The notes beneath the pieces are model-generated. The model saw only the letters and a list, made by a program, of their open reading frames with translations, had not been told where the DNA came from and did no database searches. A stretch of DNA of 47,332 nt from a virus: positions 1-47,332 of IMG/VR virus record IMGVR_UViG_3300037963_002696; one strand, written 5' to 3'. Each line of letters begins with the position of its first letter. The stretch's first letter is position 1. Position numbers and translations under genes: made by a program. This document shows positions 8,331 to 17,859 of the stretch, in pieces.

Positions 8331-8820
8331 ATTTGCGCCGCGTTAAGATATTATCCAGTAGTCCGCCACCCGTGGCTATGCGTGTCACCTTCTCGGCACT
8401 ACGCCCTATGATGTAGCCCGACAGGCCATACTGCACGATGTCAAAAAGCGCCGTGACGGTCTCTTGTGATAGGTTCTCAGGCGTAAAGCCGAACCAATAT
8501 CCGCCTACCAGTCCCGCGAACCAAAGCATGACCAACGGACGCCAATTTCTCTGAAGCCACGACTCGCCATTGGCTTCCGCCGTCACTACGCTGCCGCGCT
8601 GTTGTATAAGCGCCTGCGTCAGCGATGCTTCGACTTCACGCAACTTAATAGCCGTTTGCGGGTCTGCCTGCATAGCCGCTTGCACCGCCTGGGGGTTATC
8701 GTCCACGCCCAATGCGCGAGCGATGAGAGTCCCAGCACCAGCACCAGCCGGGCCAGCAAGCACGCCGCCCAAAGCGGGCGCAGCTTTCGCCACCGTTTCT
8801 GCGACATCTCTCCAGTTCAT
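8329..8820 (-). CDS. Holin (three-transmembrane type)
   Basis: 163-residue protein matching the 3-TM phage holin pattern: an N-terminal Gly/Ala-rich hydrophobic segment (APALGGVLAGPAGAGAG), a helical region (AVQAAMQADPQTAIKLREVE), then two hydrophobic segments beginning at NWRPLVMLWFAGLVGGYWFG and ALFDIVQYGLSGYIIGRS, with a basic tail. Holins form holes in the inner membrane and time lysis. Its start overlaps the stop of the GH19 endolysin by ATGA, forming a classic lysis cassette. Confidence 0.85.
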   Translation of the reverse strand: MNWRDVAETVAKAAPALGGVLAGPAGAGAGTLIARALGVDDNPQAVQAAMQADPQTAIKLREVEASLTQALIQQRGSVVTAEANGESWLQRNWRPLVMLWFAGLVGGYWFGFTPENLSQETVTALFDIVQYGLSGYIIGRSAEKVTRIATGGGLLDNILTRRK

Positions 8821-9440
8821 CCAAGCACCTCAATGCAGCGCTCATAGCGCCGCTGTCTGTCATCTAATCCATTAGTACCGCCGTTAATGCGCCGCGTAGC
8901 GGTCACAATGTCAGCGCCAACGGGCACGTTGGTCACGTAAAACCAGCACGCAGCTAGCGCGCCCACGCCCGGCTCTAGCAGCGAATCGGGGTGCAGCAAT
9001 GGCTCACGGCTGTTGATGGCATCGGCAAAGCGTGTGTAATTGTAACGCCCGGTTAACTGAATAGGGCCACGGCCACGGAATAGCCAGCCATCGCCGTCTT
9101 TGTCGTTGCCCATGCGCCCGCCGTACACGTTATTGGCGAGCGCCTCGGGATTGCGCGCGTACTGCGATGCGATGCGGTCGTTAGGGAAGCGCGACGGCCA
9201 CACCTGCATTAATCGCCTGGCGCTGTACGATAGGTTTTCTTCTAGCGTATTGAGGTCTTGGCTTTCATGCCCAACCTGGGCAAGCAACATCGCACGGTCG
9301 TCTCGGCGCACGTCGAAAAACTCAATGGCGTCATCGAATGCCACCGCCCACTGAGTAGGGCTAGGGCATCCAGGCATACACGTGGCTAGTTGTTCAGGGG
9401 TGATATGGCGGTAGGTTTCTGCGTTTTCGTAGATGCTCAC
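8817..9440 (-). CDS. Endolysin, glycoside hydrolase family 19
   Basis: 207-residue peptidoglycan hydrolase of the chitinase-like GH19 type. Family signatures: the catalytic Glu region LLAQVGHESQDLNTLEENLSY, the second acidic region after YGGRMGN, FRGRGPIQLTGRYNYTRF, and the C-terminal TRRINGGTNGLDDR. It lacks a signal peptide, so release depends on the holin. It sits between a small membrane protein and the holin, each overlapped by four bases. GH19 endolysins are typical of Gram-negative phages. Confidence 0.92.
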   Translation of the reverse strand: MSIYENAETYRHITPEQLATCMPGCPSPTQWAVAFDDAIEFFDVRRDDRAMLLAQVGHESQDLNTLEENLSYSARRLMQVWPSRFPNDRIASQYARNPEALANNVYGGRMGNDKDGDGWLFRGRGPIQLTGRYNYTRFADAINSREPLLHPDSLLEPGVGALAACWFYVTNVPVGADIVTATRRINGGTNGLDDRQRRYERCIEVLG

Positions 9441-9700
9441 CGTTGTACCTCCATCAGCTCATCAAACTTGCTGAGCAGCTCTCCATACTGACGGTTGCGA
9501 CTTGCATTGCTTGACGCCAGAGAGTCTCTGATTTCCTGCTTTAGTTCGCGCATCTCTAATTCAACAGGGGCCACACGCTGATTAATGCGGTCATCCACCC
9601 AAGACTGAACGCCAACAACAGTTGCGACCAGCGACAGTATCCCGATGGCGAACGCAACGAGCGTCCCGGCATCGATATTGGTTTCTTTCCAGTTGGGCAT
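9437..9700 (-). CDS. Small membrane-anchored coiled-coil protein of the lysis cassette
   Basis: 87-residue protein with one membrane helix (about residues 12-31, TLVAFAIGILSLVATVVGV) followed by a charged helical region likely to form a coiled coil (ELEMRELKQEIRD). The layout resembles inner-membrane spanins or accessory holins, and it is the first gene of the lysis cassette, but no lipoprotein partner or Pro-rich spanin is visible. A spanin role is plausible but unproven. Confidence 0.65.
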   Translation of the reverse strand: MPNWKETNIDAGTLVAFAIGILSLVATVVGVQSWVDDRINQRVAPVELEMRELKQEIRDSLASSNASRNRQYGELLSKFDELMEVQR

Positions 9701-9743
9701 GTCATAGCGTTCCGGTTCTCAGTATTTAACTTGACAGTATAGC

Positions 9744-9764
9744 AAAAAAGCGCCACGAGGGCGC
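9744..9764 (-). terminator. Terminator between the tail and lysis genes
   Basis: Minus-strand stem GCGCC / GGCGC followed by TTTTTT. It separates the tail-fibre operon from the lysis cassette, so the lysis genes need read-through or their own promoter; no convincing promoter is visible. Confidence 0.8.
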
Positions 9765-9772
9765 TTTGTGTT

Positions 9773-10276
9773 TTATAGAGTGCTAGCGGTTTTGAACAAG
9801 TCATCAATGCCCGCTTCGTCTAACCCTAGCGCTCCACCCAACTGATTTATCCACTCGCTTGATCGCTCAATTGACGTAGCGTATTCCCACTCAATTTGAG
9901 CCTGCTCTTTAGCCGGGCTTTCGAGTGAGGCAATAGCGGTGTCTACTTGTGAGAGCAATCCTGCCTGTAACAGCGCTAGGCGTGCTTGACGAGGGCTGAT
10001 AGAGTGAGGGATAGATGCTAAGCGTTGTTGCTCTAGCTCCTCATCTGTAAAGGGGCGCGTATTCCACACCTGCCGCCATGTATCGTCTGTCTGCTTCTTT
10101 GGCGCACCCTCGGTTACTACGTCGCCTGTGGGGCGCTCTGCGGGATGCACGGTGGCAAAGCCGAGTGCGTTTAGCGTGGCCTCGCCAGGTTTTTTAGGCA
10201 GACTGACATTAGGATTCGCTTGACGCACTTGGCGTAGCGTTAGCGGGTATTCGAGTGTTTCTGTGTTGATGTACAT
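9773..10276 (-). CDS. Putative tail fibre assembly or host-specificity accessory protein
   Basis: 167-residue protein. The N-terminus (MYINTETLEYPLTLRQVRQ) and a C-terminal helical stretch (SPRQARLALLQAGLLSQVDTA) match small phage proteins encoded just after the fibre gene and often labelled tail fibre assembly. It follows the fibre gene by nine bases. Such proteins help fibre folding or attachment. The family is recognised only by pattern and position. Confidence 0.7.
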   Translation of the reverse strand: MYINTETLEYPLTLRQVRQANPNVSLPKKPGEATLNALGFATVHPAERPTGDVVTEGAPKKQTDDTWRQVWNTRPFTDEELEQQRLASIPHSISPRQARLALLQAGLLSQVDTAIASLESPAKEQAQIEWEYATSIERSSEWINQLGGALGLDEAGIDDLFKTASTL

Positions 10277-10285
10277 ATGTTCTCC

Positions 10286-11272
10286 TTATTCGGGGGCTTT
10301 TATTGCCATGTAGATGTAGATGCCGCTGTAGGTCGTATCGAACTTGAATCCCGTTGCCGTGGGGGTCAATGAAGACGCGCCGACTCCTCCAGATTCGCCC
10401 TGAGATGAGTTTGGAAATAGATACCTGTCGTCGTTTTCAGAAAATCCGCGAGCGGTGTCAATCACAACCCAGTTATCAGCCCCATCCGTCCGCTTAACCA
10501 TGATATACTGCGGTTGCCACCCTAGGTTCACGGTCTGTCCAGGGGACATGTTTACGAAACTCCCACACTGAATAATCCCGCTATCGCTCGGGTCGTGGGC
10601 GAAGAGGTAGGCGATGTATGAGCCGCCGGGTGCGTTATTTACGCCTCGCGTTGTAAATTCGGATTTTGAAGGTGGGATATACGACGATCCGTCCCCCCAA
10701 ACTGTCCCATCGTCAGGAGAAGTGAATTGTCCTGAGTCATTCAGTGCAGCACGTGCGTTACCGTCAATTCCGTTATTACCTTGGCGGTGCCAAACGTACC
10801 AATTATCCGCGCCATCCAACCGCTTAACCACAATCATCCCCGGCTCAGCACCCAAATCATGCGCTATCTGCCGCCCTGCAACCCCATCCCCCGTATACTG
10901 CACAATGTCGAAAAACTTGGGGGCTTGGCGGAAGGTCCAGGAGACGTAGGTTGATCCACCTGCGTTACTTTGATTAGTAGTCCCGGTAACTTCAAACCCA
11001 GATTCAAAAAACTGATTAACTGCCTCGTCCCGGTTTTGAAGTTCAGGATCAGTACGATCAGAAATTAGGATATCCCTGGCGCCTCGTCGGGTATCTGTTA
11101 GTGAATGATTGGCGACGGCATACCTGTTCTTAATCCAAACCAAACCCCCTTCACCCGCCAGATCAATCCCGTTATTGATCGTCTGCGTAGCACCGTTTCC
11201 CGTATATAGTGTAGTGCTAAAAGCGTCCTCAACTTGTAGCCCGCCCGCCGCCGTTAACATCGCTTCAATCAT
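10286..11272 (-). CDS. Tail fibre / receptor-binding protein with DUF7483-type repeats
   Basis: 328-residue protein; start MIEAMLTAAG overlaps the previous stop by ATGA. It contains repeated beta units characteristic of DUF7483-type phage fibre domains: GGLVWIKNRY, FDIVQYTGDGVAGRQI, GMIVVKRLDGADNWYVWH and again YIMVKRTDGADNWVVID. The repeat of KR(L/T)DGADNW about 120 residues apart shows an internal duplication. Likely the distal fibre that touches the host surface. The lectin-like fold is an inference. Confidence 0.8.
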   Translation of the reverse strand: MIEAMLTAAGGLQVEDAFSTTLYTGNGATQTINNGIDLAGEGGLVWIKNRYAVANHSLTDTRRGARDILISDRTDPELQNRDEAVNQFFESGFEVTGTTNQSNAGGSTYVSWTFRQAPKFFDIVQYTGDGVAGRQIAHDLGAEPGMIVVKRLDGADNWYVWHRQGNNGIDGNARAALNDSGQFTSPDDGTVWGDGSSYIPPSKSEFTTRGVNNAPGGSYIAYLFAHDPSDSGIIQCGSFVNMSPGQTVNLGWQPQYIMVKRTDGADNWVVIDTARGFSENDDRYLFPNSSQGESGGVGASSLTPTATGFKFDTTYSGIYIYMAIKAPE

Positions 11273-12057
11273 TTCGCCACCCTCGTAAATCCAGACCATT
11301 CGATGCCGTCCCAAAACAGCACGACCTTGGTTTCGTTATCGCCCAACTCCGGCGCGGCATCGCTGTCCCAATCAATCCCGGCGGGCCACGTCACGGCGCT
11401 ATTACCGGCGATATGCACCACCACGGTCATTGCTCTATCCGCGCCCGGCGCGTTGGCAAAGGCTAGCGTTCTAGGGCTGCTGGCATCCACTCTAAAGACC
11501 TGCCGAACATCTAAGTCTAGCGTGTCCGTTGTTGCACCACTTGAGAGGTCATATCTTGGAAAGCTTGTGTCTGTTATGTCACGTTTTAGATCTAGCTCGT
11601 CGCTGATCTTCTGAGACGACCAAGTATCTGTCAGCGTTGTGATAGCATCGTTAATAGTGCCCTCAGGGATTGTACCAACGGTTGCGGCGGCTTCCTCCGC
11701 ATATCCTTTGGCGCTTTTTAACCCGCCCGACACAATACCATCAGCAGTGGCCCATTGCTTGGCACTGTAATCAGCACCCGCTACCAACGATGTGGACACC
11801 GCCCACTCCTGAGACAGCGCCGCACTATCAGCAGACTCACCCGCAGATGTTGCCGCGTTGGTCTCGCTTAGCGCTGCTGATGCAGCGTCACTCTCCGCTG
11901 ATAGCGCGTTACTCTCAACCTCAGTTGACAGCGCGTTAGCTTCGCTAACAAACGTATTCGCCAAAAACAAATTAAACGACACCGCCTTGGGGTCAAACAC
12001 CTCTGGCGTATCCGTCAATAATGGAACGGGTGGAAACGCACTGATTTGCTGTGCCAT
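11269..12057 (-). CDS. Tail fibre stalk-like protein
   Basis: 262-residue protein. The N-terminal third is a long Ala/Ser/Glu-rich helix (SEANALSTEVESNALSAESD), probably a trimeric coiled-coil stalk; the C-terminal half is beta-rich and ends with FWDGIEWSGFTRVAK, as in phage fibre and appendage proteins. It lies between a tip protein and the DUF7483-type fibre and is coupled to both by overlapping stop and start codons. Probably connects the tail tip with the receptor-binding domain. Confidence 0.75.
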   Translation of the reverse strand: MAQQISAFPPVPLLTDTPEVFDPKAVSFNLFLANTFVSEANALSTEVESNALSAESDAASAALSETNAATSAGESADSAALSQEWAVSTSLVAGADYSAKQWATADGIVSGGLKSAKGYAEEAAATVGTIPEGTINDAITTLTDTWSSQKISDELDLKRDITDTSFPRYDLSSGATTDTLDLDVRQVFRVDASSPRTLAFANAPGADRAMTVVVHIAGNSAVTWPAGIDWDSDAAPELGDNETKVVLFWDGIEWSGFTRVAK

Positions 12058-12971
12058 TATACTAATCCCTCAATTTTAAATTGCGCTTGCACTACCTTAT
12101 ACGTATTGTGCGCTGGAATGAAATCCGAATAAAACCCGTAAATAATACCACTGGCGTATTTGTCGGCAATCCACACGACTTTTTGTGACGCGAGCGACTG
12201 GATTTTATCAAAAACCGTGTCAGCGCGGTTTTCATCAATCATCGTCGTAATGCTCAACCGCCGCCGCGTCTGCCGAACGACTAGCACATTATAGCCGAAC
12301 GTTGCGTTAAATTCGTTAGTGCTATAATCCTTAATGCGCGGCTCCATGCCTAGCACATCTTCGCCAATCACAAACTCTTTGCCGAATACTAACTCGCCAA
12401 TCATTGCTTGCCCGCTAGCGGCTGCCACCGTGACCGTAATCACCATGTCTGGATACGGTGGGATACCGAAAAACTGGAATCGTGTGCGAACCGATACGCC
12501 ACCAAAGTAGAAATTCCAGTAACCTGGGCCGCGTGTGCCTAGCGATTGCTGCGTCTCATTGTAGACCTCGCCACCGCCCAGCGTGCTAGTTACGGTTACA
12601 TTAACCGACGATCCAAGCACGTTAAAAATAGCGAGCGCGTTTATCGCCGTGCCAGGGGTGTACGTAACGGCAATATCCGTCGTATCGGTGCTAGGGCTTC
12701 CCACGCTGCCGTCAAACATGGCCCAGCGGTTCGTACTGCCAGTGGCTAGCCAATACGGGTCGCCGTTGCCGTCTGCTGGGTCTGTCGTCGGGTCTTCGCC
12801 CGTGCTTGCAATCAGCGCTTCGTAAGTTCGGTACGCGCCATCGCTAAAGATACGCACCTCGTCGCCCACCGAATACGCAGTGCCGGAATCCCACACGGGC
12901 AACGTTGACTCGTCCAGCGACGACGCGGTTAACGTCGTCAGGTTAGGCTGTAGCGGTTCGATAATCTTCAT
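12057..12971 (-). CDS. Putative tail tip protein with carbohydrate-binding-like N-terminus
   Basis: 304-residue protein starting MKIIEPLQPN, its ATG overlapping the tape measure stop (ATGA). The N-terminal VWDSGTAYSVGDEVR ... YRTYEAL ... YWLA pattern resembles small chitin-binding-like modules found in tail tips. The rest is beta-rich (MVITVTVAAASG, NVTVTSTLGGG). Its position directly after the tape measure suits a distal tail or hub protein. The binding role is inferred. Confidence 0.65.
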   Translation of the reverse strand: MKIIEPLQPNLTTLTASSLDESTLPVWDSGTAYSVGDEVRIFSDGAYRTYEALIASTGEDPTTDPADGNGDPYWLATGSTNRWAMFDGSVGSPSTDTTDIAVTYTPGTAINALAIFNVLGSSVNVTVTSTLGGGEVYNETQQSLGTRGPGYWNFYFGGVSVRTRFQFFGIPPYPDMVITVTVAAASGQAMIGELVFGKEFVIGEDVLGMEPRIKDYSTNEFNATFGYNVLVVRQTRRRLSITTMIDENRADTVFDKIQSLASQKVVWIADKYASGIIYGFYSDFIPAHNTYKVVQAQFKIEGLV

Positions 12972-15900
12972 GCAGTTATGTTCCTCTCGCCCGGCTGGCC
13001 TAGCGTATCCCAATCATCCATAATAGAGGCGGTTTCCTGACTCGCTTCTAGTATACCACGCAGCACGGCCTCAAGGTTTTGGTTCATCTGGTCAACAGAC
13101 TCCTTGACCTGCGAATTATCCATCATCGCCCGCGTGTCGCTATTCGACATGATGCGGCTCGGGCCTGTGTACTCAAGCTCTGGCCCACGCTCGCCCACTA
13201 TGCGCCACCCGCCAGCGTGTGCGCCGCCGTTGGCGAAGCCGGGGATGCCTGAGTTTTGATACCGCTCGCCCTCGGGGCTAGCGGCCAGCTCTCGGCGTAT
13301 CTGCTCAGCGCTGCGCCCGCTGATTTCGTAAAATGCCAGGCCCGTATCGTCTGGGTCTCGCCCGAGAATCTCGCGATACGCATCAGCAATCGCGCCCGTT
13401 GCGCCGCTCAGCAGCGGATCCCCTTCCGCGTCATAGCCCTCCGCAACATTTCCGGCCCGTGTTTCGGTCGGCCCACCTGTTGATGGGAATCCGCCCGCTG
13501 ATACCGAAGCAGATTTGAGGCTAGCAATCGCATCGGCTAGGCTCAGCACGCTGTCATTGACAGTTGACAACCAGTCCTGCGTCCCGAATATCGCCTCTAG
13601 TGTTTCCGCTTGCTGTTCGCGATCTTGCTCAAGGGCTTGCATCTCAAGCTGATAACCGCGCTCTGCGTTTTCTAGCTGCCGCTCCAGCGCTCGCAGGCTG
13701 CGATCTTCGGTTGTAAGCTGGCCTTCTGCCCTCTCGTTTAGCTGACTGATAACCCCAGCCGTAGCTAGAAAATCACGCTGATAATCTTCCAGGGTTTCAT
13801 AAGTGGCTTCGCTAGGGTTAGCGACCGCTGCCAACGCTGACTCAATCGCCGCCGGGTCGCCTAGCCCGCCGCCTACTAGCACGCTCTGCAGGTATGCTTG
13901 GCCGCTAGCAAAGCGCGCACTCTGGTTAATCGCCAGTTCATTGCTCGCCATTTGCCCTAGCGCGCTGCTGAACCGTTGCGCCATGGACTCAGTGTCACGA
14001 ATGCCGTTTTGGATGGTGCGAATATTAGACTGAATGCTGCCGCGCTGCGCATCGTACGCACGCTTTAGAATTTCTTGCTCAGCATCAATAGAGCGCGAGA
14101 ACGCATCCCACGCTCTCTTGACGCCGGATAAATCAAGCTCAGACGATAACGAATCAGCCGCGACGCTAGTGTTTTGCATGCTTGTTTGTAGCTGGTCAAA
14201 GCTGCCAGCGAGTTGCAACAGCGTTGCAAAATTGCGCTGTCCAGCTTCAGTGCTCAGATCTTGCGCTTCAACCAGCGCCCGGAAACCGTCTCGACTTTGC
14301 GGTAGCTCGGCACCCATTGCCGCTAAGGATTTCGTCAGATCATCTTGCAAGTTTGCGGTGCGCTCGGCATCGGTAAAAAACTGCTGATAGTACGACTCTT
14401 GCAGCGCCGCCATTTGCTGCACACCGCCCACTTGATTGGCGATAGCGTCGGCGTAACGTAGCGCTCCATCAGCCCCGGCGTTCCACTGCAAATTGAGGCG
14501 CTCGGCCACGGCGCTTAGCGTCTGCATGGCAGCGTCAGCATTCACAAACCGCAGCGTTATCTCCTCGGCTGTTGCGCCTGCGTCCACTAGCGATTGGGTG
14601 AACTCTGCGTCGATAACGTTAGCGGCGGCGGCTGTGCGTTTTGCTAGCTGATCCTGAATGCCAGCGGCGTCGTTAGCGTTGAGGCGAACGGCTTGCACAG
14701 CATCGGCCATTGCGTTTAGCTCTTGCTCGCTGCCTGCAACACTTGCTAGCGCGTTATCCATTGCGGTAATTTGATTAAGGAAAGCAGTGGCATTCTCAAA
14801 TCCGCCAAACGATTCTTCAAGTCGCGCCGTTCCTTGATCTGTAAAACCAACGGCACCAAACGCCCCACGGGCTACTACGCCTGAGCCGTAGTCCTCGAAA
14901 ACACCGTGTCCTGGAGTATCTGCATTGACAGTGGCTAGCTCAAATTTAGGGGCTGTTTTACCGCCACCAAACAGGCTGCTAACCGCACCCACAATGCCAT
15001 CAACAATGCCCAGCCCTAGCACGTTATCAATCAAAGCGCCGCCTGCAAGCCATGGCATGGCGGCGCTGATACCGGACGTAATACTGCTCATTAGGCCGCC
15101 ACCAGCGGCGTTACCCAGCGCGGCACCAGAGGCGGCACTTCCCGCCCATCCGCCATAAGCGGCACCGTTTGCCACTTGGCTGGCACTGGCCAGCGCGACA
15201 GACGATAGACCGCCTTGCATGGCGAGAGAAGGCGCTGCTGCGGAGCCACCAAAACCAAACAGCGATTTAGCGCCGTTGACTAGGCTGCCAATGCCGCCGA
15301 GCCCACCGCCCTGGCTACCCACCATGCCACCGGATAGGTTAAAACCCAGACTGGCGGTAATTTTCTGAGTCGTATAGGCGTGAATAACCTCGGCTAGCGT
15401 GTTAATAGCGAGGCGCTTAAATGAGCCAAACACATCTTCCGCGCCCGTCAGGAATGAACGCCACGTTTCAACCCCCGCTGCGTCCATGCGCTCCATGCGC
15501 TGTTCCCATACTTTGACCATTTCATCAGTCGCGGTGTCGGTGGCCTCTTCGACGTTGTACAACTCTTCCTGCAACGCCACCATCGCCCGCTGGTAGTCGC
15601 CAAAATTCAGCGTGCCAGTAGCAAGCGCGGTATTCAGCAGTCCAACGCCCTGCGCATACGCCTGGGTGCGTGCGCGGGCGGGATCAAGGCGGTTGAGGAG
15701 GGTGTTTAGAGAGTCTGACAGGTTGCCAAAATTACCCGCCGATGTTTCCGCCGTGTCGTTTAACGTCTTAGTAACCTCGTCGGCTAGCGCTGTTTCTTCA
15801 CGTGTGCGCTCTAACCGGTCGGCATACACAACAAACGCATTAGCATTATCCTCAATGCGCTGTGCGGTTTCGCCACGCGCTACGTTGATTTTTTGGTTTA

Positions 15901-17851
15901 GCTCAACGATGCGCTCTTGGGCTTCGGCCACAGCCTGCATTCCGCGCACTTCTGCCCCAAAATTATCTACCCCCAGCACACCGCTACCACGGTTCTCACT
16001 TCTCAGCCTAGCTAATTCTTCGCGCGCCGTGGCGGCCTTAACAGTGGCCGCATCTAGCGCGGTATTCAGCGACGACAGCGACTGACTAAGATCCTCTTGC
16101 GACATTTCCTGCATTTCATCGCGCAGGTCTGCAATTTGATCTTCGGTTAACCCGGCGCGGTGGCCTGTTAGGTTTAGTTCGTCGCGGAATACGTATAGTA
16201 GCCCGCCCGCGCCAATCATCAACCCAATGGGGCCGCCAACCAGTGCCAGTGCCGTGCTTAATCCGCGTGCTGCAACGCTTGCCCTGGCGGCAGCGGCTGT
16301 TGCTGTGTTCATGGCAGCGGTGTGAGCGCCTGCTGCTGTGGCCGCTCGCGTACGAGCAACGCTTAGCTGCTGAAGTGCGAATGCGTGAGCGTTGGTGCCT
16401 CTCGTTGCAGCAACCTCTAGCTTGGTGGTGCTCAGTAACGCGAAAGCGGCTTGGCGCTCGGCAGCGGTGCGCCTAACTGTAGCAGCGGCAGCGGCAGCGC
16501 CCGCTTTCAGATTGGCGTTAAGAGCAACCGTGTTTTTAACATTAGCAATGGTTGCAGCGCCAATCGACGTAACGAGATTAGTGGCATAAATGGCTGCCAG
16601 CGCGGTTACGGCGGTTGCAGCGTTATTTATCATCCCTGCGAGCGATTGCAAACGCTGAGATTGTTCTGCTGTCAAATCGTTTGCGTCGGCAAATTCATCG
16701 AGCAGGCCGTTGTAAACGGATACCACGCCTGCCGCGATACCGACTAGGCTCTCAAGATTAGACGCTAGGCCTGTGTCGCCAAGTTGTAGGGTAGCTTCGC
16801 TAATGGCGCTGCCCAAGGCTTTGAATGCTGGGTTAAGCCCCTGCCCGAGAATTAGCGCCATTCTATCGACAGCACCTTCGGAATCGTTCAGGTTTCCAGT
16901 AAACTCACTCACGCGCCCGCTTGCATTAACCAGCACCTGTGCCGCCGCGCCCGCCTCAGAGCCAAATATCGTGATGGCCTGAGCGGTATTCATCGACGTG
17001 CCAGAAAGCGTATCTAAGACCGCCTCAAGCCCGTGCGTTTCAATATTTACGTCAGCAGCGCTAAGCCCCAGCTCGGCGAGTGCCCCGGCGGCATTTGGCG
17101 TAATGTTGGATAGCTGCCGAATAACACCAACCAAACCAGTACCAGCGCGACTGGCTTGTATGCCCGCGTCAGACATAACGCCAATGGCGGCGGATGCTTG
17201 CTCAATGCTAATGCCAGCGGATGCGGCGAAGGGGGCAGCGAACGATAGCGCTTGCCCCAGTTGTTGAATATCGGTGTTTGCGCCCGCCGCTGTAGCGGCA
17301 AGCACATCATTGACCCGGTTGAGTTGATCGACCTCCAGTCGCATGCCGCCTAGTACGTTAGACGCAATATCGGCAGCGCTAGCGAGGTCTAGCTGTCCCG
17401 CCGTTGCGAGTTTTAATATGCCCGGCGTAGCGCCAAGCACTTCATTTACCTCAAGCCCTGCTTGAGCTAAAAACCTCTGAGCCTCGCCTGCCTGCTGTGC
17501 GCTAAACATCGACGTAGCGCCTAGCGTGCGTGCCTGCGCTTCTAGCGTTTTCATTTGCGCGGCAGTTGCGCCCGATACTGCCGCCAGCCCGTTCATTGCC
17601 TCTTGAAAGTTGGCTATCTCGCGAACAGCGTTTGAAACCCCCATGCCTACGCCTATGGATGCGAGCGCTGCCGTTGCTAATGCTGCCGTTTTAGCAAGGC
17701 CATTTAGTCCGTTGTTCATTCGTTCTGTGGCGGTAGTAACACGACGTTGAGCCACCTCTGACTCGCTGCCCATACCATCCATCTCGCGCTCAGCGCGTGA
17801 TAAATCAGAGGTATCTACTTCAACCGACCAATTTAATGTGCCTAAATCCAT
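12968..17851 (-). CDS. Tail tape measure protein
   Basis: 1627-residue protein, the largest in the genome. The N-terminal region carries the TP901-type tape measure core (FQEAMNGLAAVSGATAAQM, GATSMFSAQQAGEAQRFLAQ, LGGMRLEVDQLNRV), followed by hydrophobic Gly/Ala-rich segments (LALVGGPIGLMIGAGGLLYV) and long coiled coils. Near residue 1500 is a DUF4214-like unit (YREILGRDPDDTGLAFY). The C-terminus WRIVGERGPELEYTGPSRI is typical of these proteins. It sets tail length, helps DNA ejection, and by length implies a long flexible tail. It is coupled by ATGA to the next gene. Confidence 0.95.
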   Translation of the reverse strand: MDLGTLNWSVEVDTSDLSRAEREMDGMGSESEVAQRRVTTATERMNNGLNGLAKTAALATAALASIGVGMGVSNAVREIANFQEAMNGLAAVSGATAAQMKTLEAQARTLGATSMFSAQQAGEAQRFLAQAGLEVNEVLGATPGILKLATAGQLDLASAADIASNVLGGMRLEVDQLNRVNDVLAATAAGANTDIQQLGQALSFAAPFAASAGISIEQASAAIGVMSDAGIQASRAGTGLVGVIRQLSNITPNAAGALAELGLSAADVNIETHGLEAVLDTLSGTSMNTAQAITIFGSEAGAAAQVLVNASGRVSEFTGNLNDSEGAVDRMALILGQGLNPAFKALGSAISEATLQLGDTGLASNLESLVGIAAGVVSVYNGLLDEFADANDLTAEQSQRLQSLAGMINNAATAVTALAAIYATNLVTSIGAATIANVKNTVALNANLKAGAAAAAATVRRTAAERQAAFALLSTTKLEVAATRGTNAHAFALQQLSVARTRAATAAGAHTAAMNTATAAAARASVAARGLSTALALVGGPIGLMIGAGGLLYVFRDELNLTGHRAGLTEDQIADLRDEMQEMSQEDLSQSLSSLNTALDAATVKAATAREELARLRSENRGSGVLGVDNFGAEVRGMQAVAEAQERIVELNQKINVARGETAQRIEDNANAFVVYADRLERTREETALADEVTKTLNDTAETSAGNFGNLSDSLNTLLNRLDPARARTQAYAQGVGLLNTALATGTLNFGDYQRAMVALQEELYNVEEATDTATDEMVKVWEQRMERMDAAGVETWRSFLTGAEDVFGSFKRLAINTLAEVIHAYTTQKITASLGFNLSGGMVGSQGGGLGGIGSLVNGAKSLFGFGGSAAAPSLAMQGGLSSVALASASQVANGAAYGGWAGSAASGAALGNAAGGGLMSSITSGISAAMPWLAGGALIDNVLGLGIVDGIVGAVSSLFGGGKTAPKFELATVNADTPGHGVFEDYGSGVVARGAFGAVGFTDQGTARLEESFGGFENATAFLNQITAMDNALASVAGSEQELNAMADAVQAVRLNANDAAGIQDQLAKRTAAAANVIDAEFTQSLVDAGATAEEITLRFVNADAAMQTLSAVAERLNLQWNAGADGALRYADAIANQVGGVQQMAALQESYYQQFFTDAERTANLQDDLTKSLAAMGAELPQSRDGFRALVEAQDLSTEAGQRNFATLLQLAGSFDQLQTSMQNTSVAADSLSSELDLSGVKRAWDAFSRSIDAEQEILKRAYDAQRGSIQSNIRTIQNGIRDTESMAQRFSSALGQMASNELAINQSARFASGQAYLQSVLVGGGLGDPAAIESALAAVANPSEATYETLEDYQRDFLATAGVISQLNERAEGQLTTEDRSLRALERQLENAERGYQLEMQALEQDREQQAETLEAIFGTQDWLSTVNDSVLSLADAIASLKSASVSAGGFPSTGGPTETRAGNVAEGYDAEGDPLLSGATGAIADAYREILGRDPDDTGLAFYEISGRSAEQIRRELAASPEGERYQNSGIPGFANGGAHAGGWRIVGERGPELEYTGPSRIMSNSDTRAMMDNSQVKESVDQMNQNLEAVLRGILEASQETASIMDDWDTLGQPGERNITA

Positions 17852-17859
17852 AGATACCC

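Noticed and set aside
14925-17267. Many plus-strand open frames opposite the tape measure gene
   Set aside because: They are antisense shadows of the GC-rich, Ala-rich tape measure codons with no ribosome sites or family resemblance.
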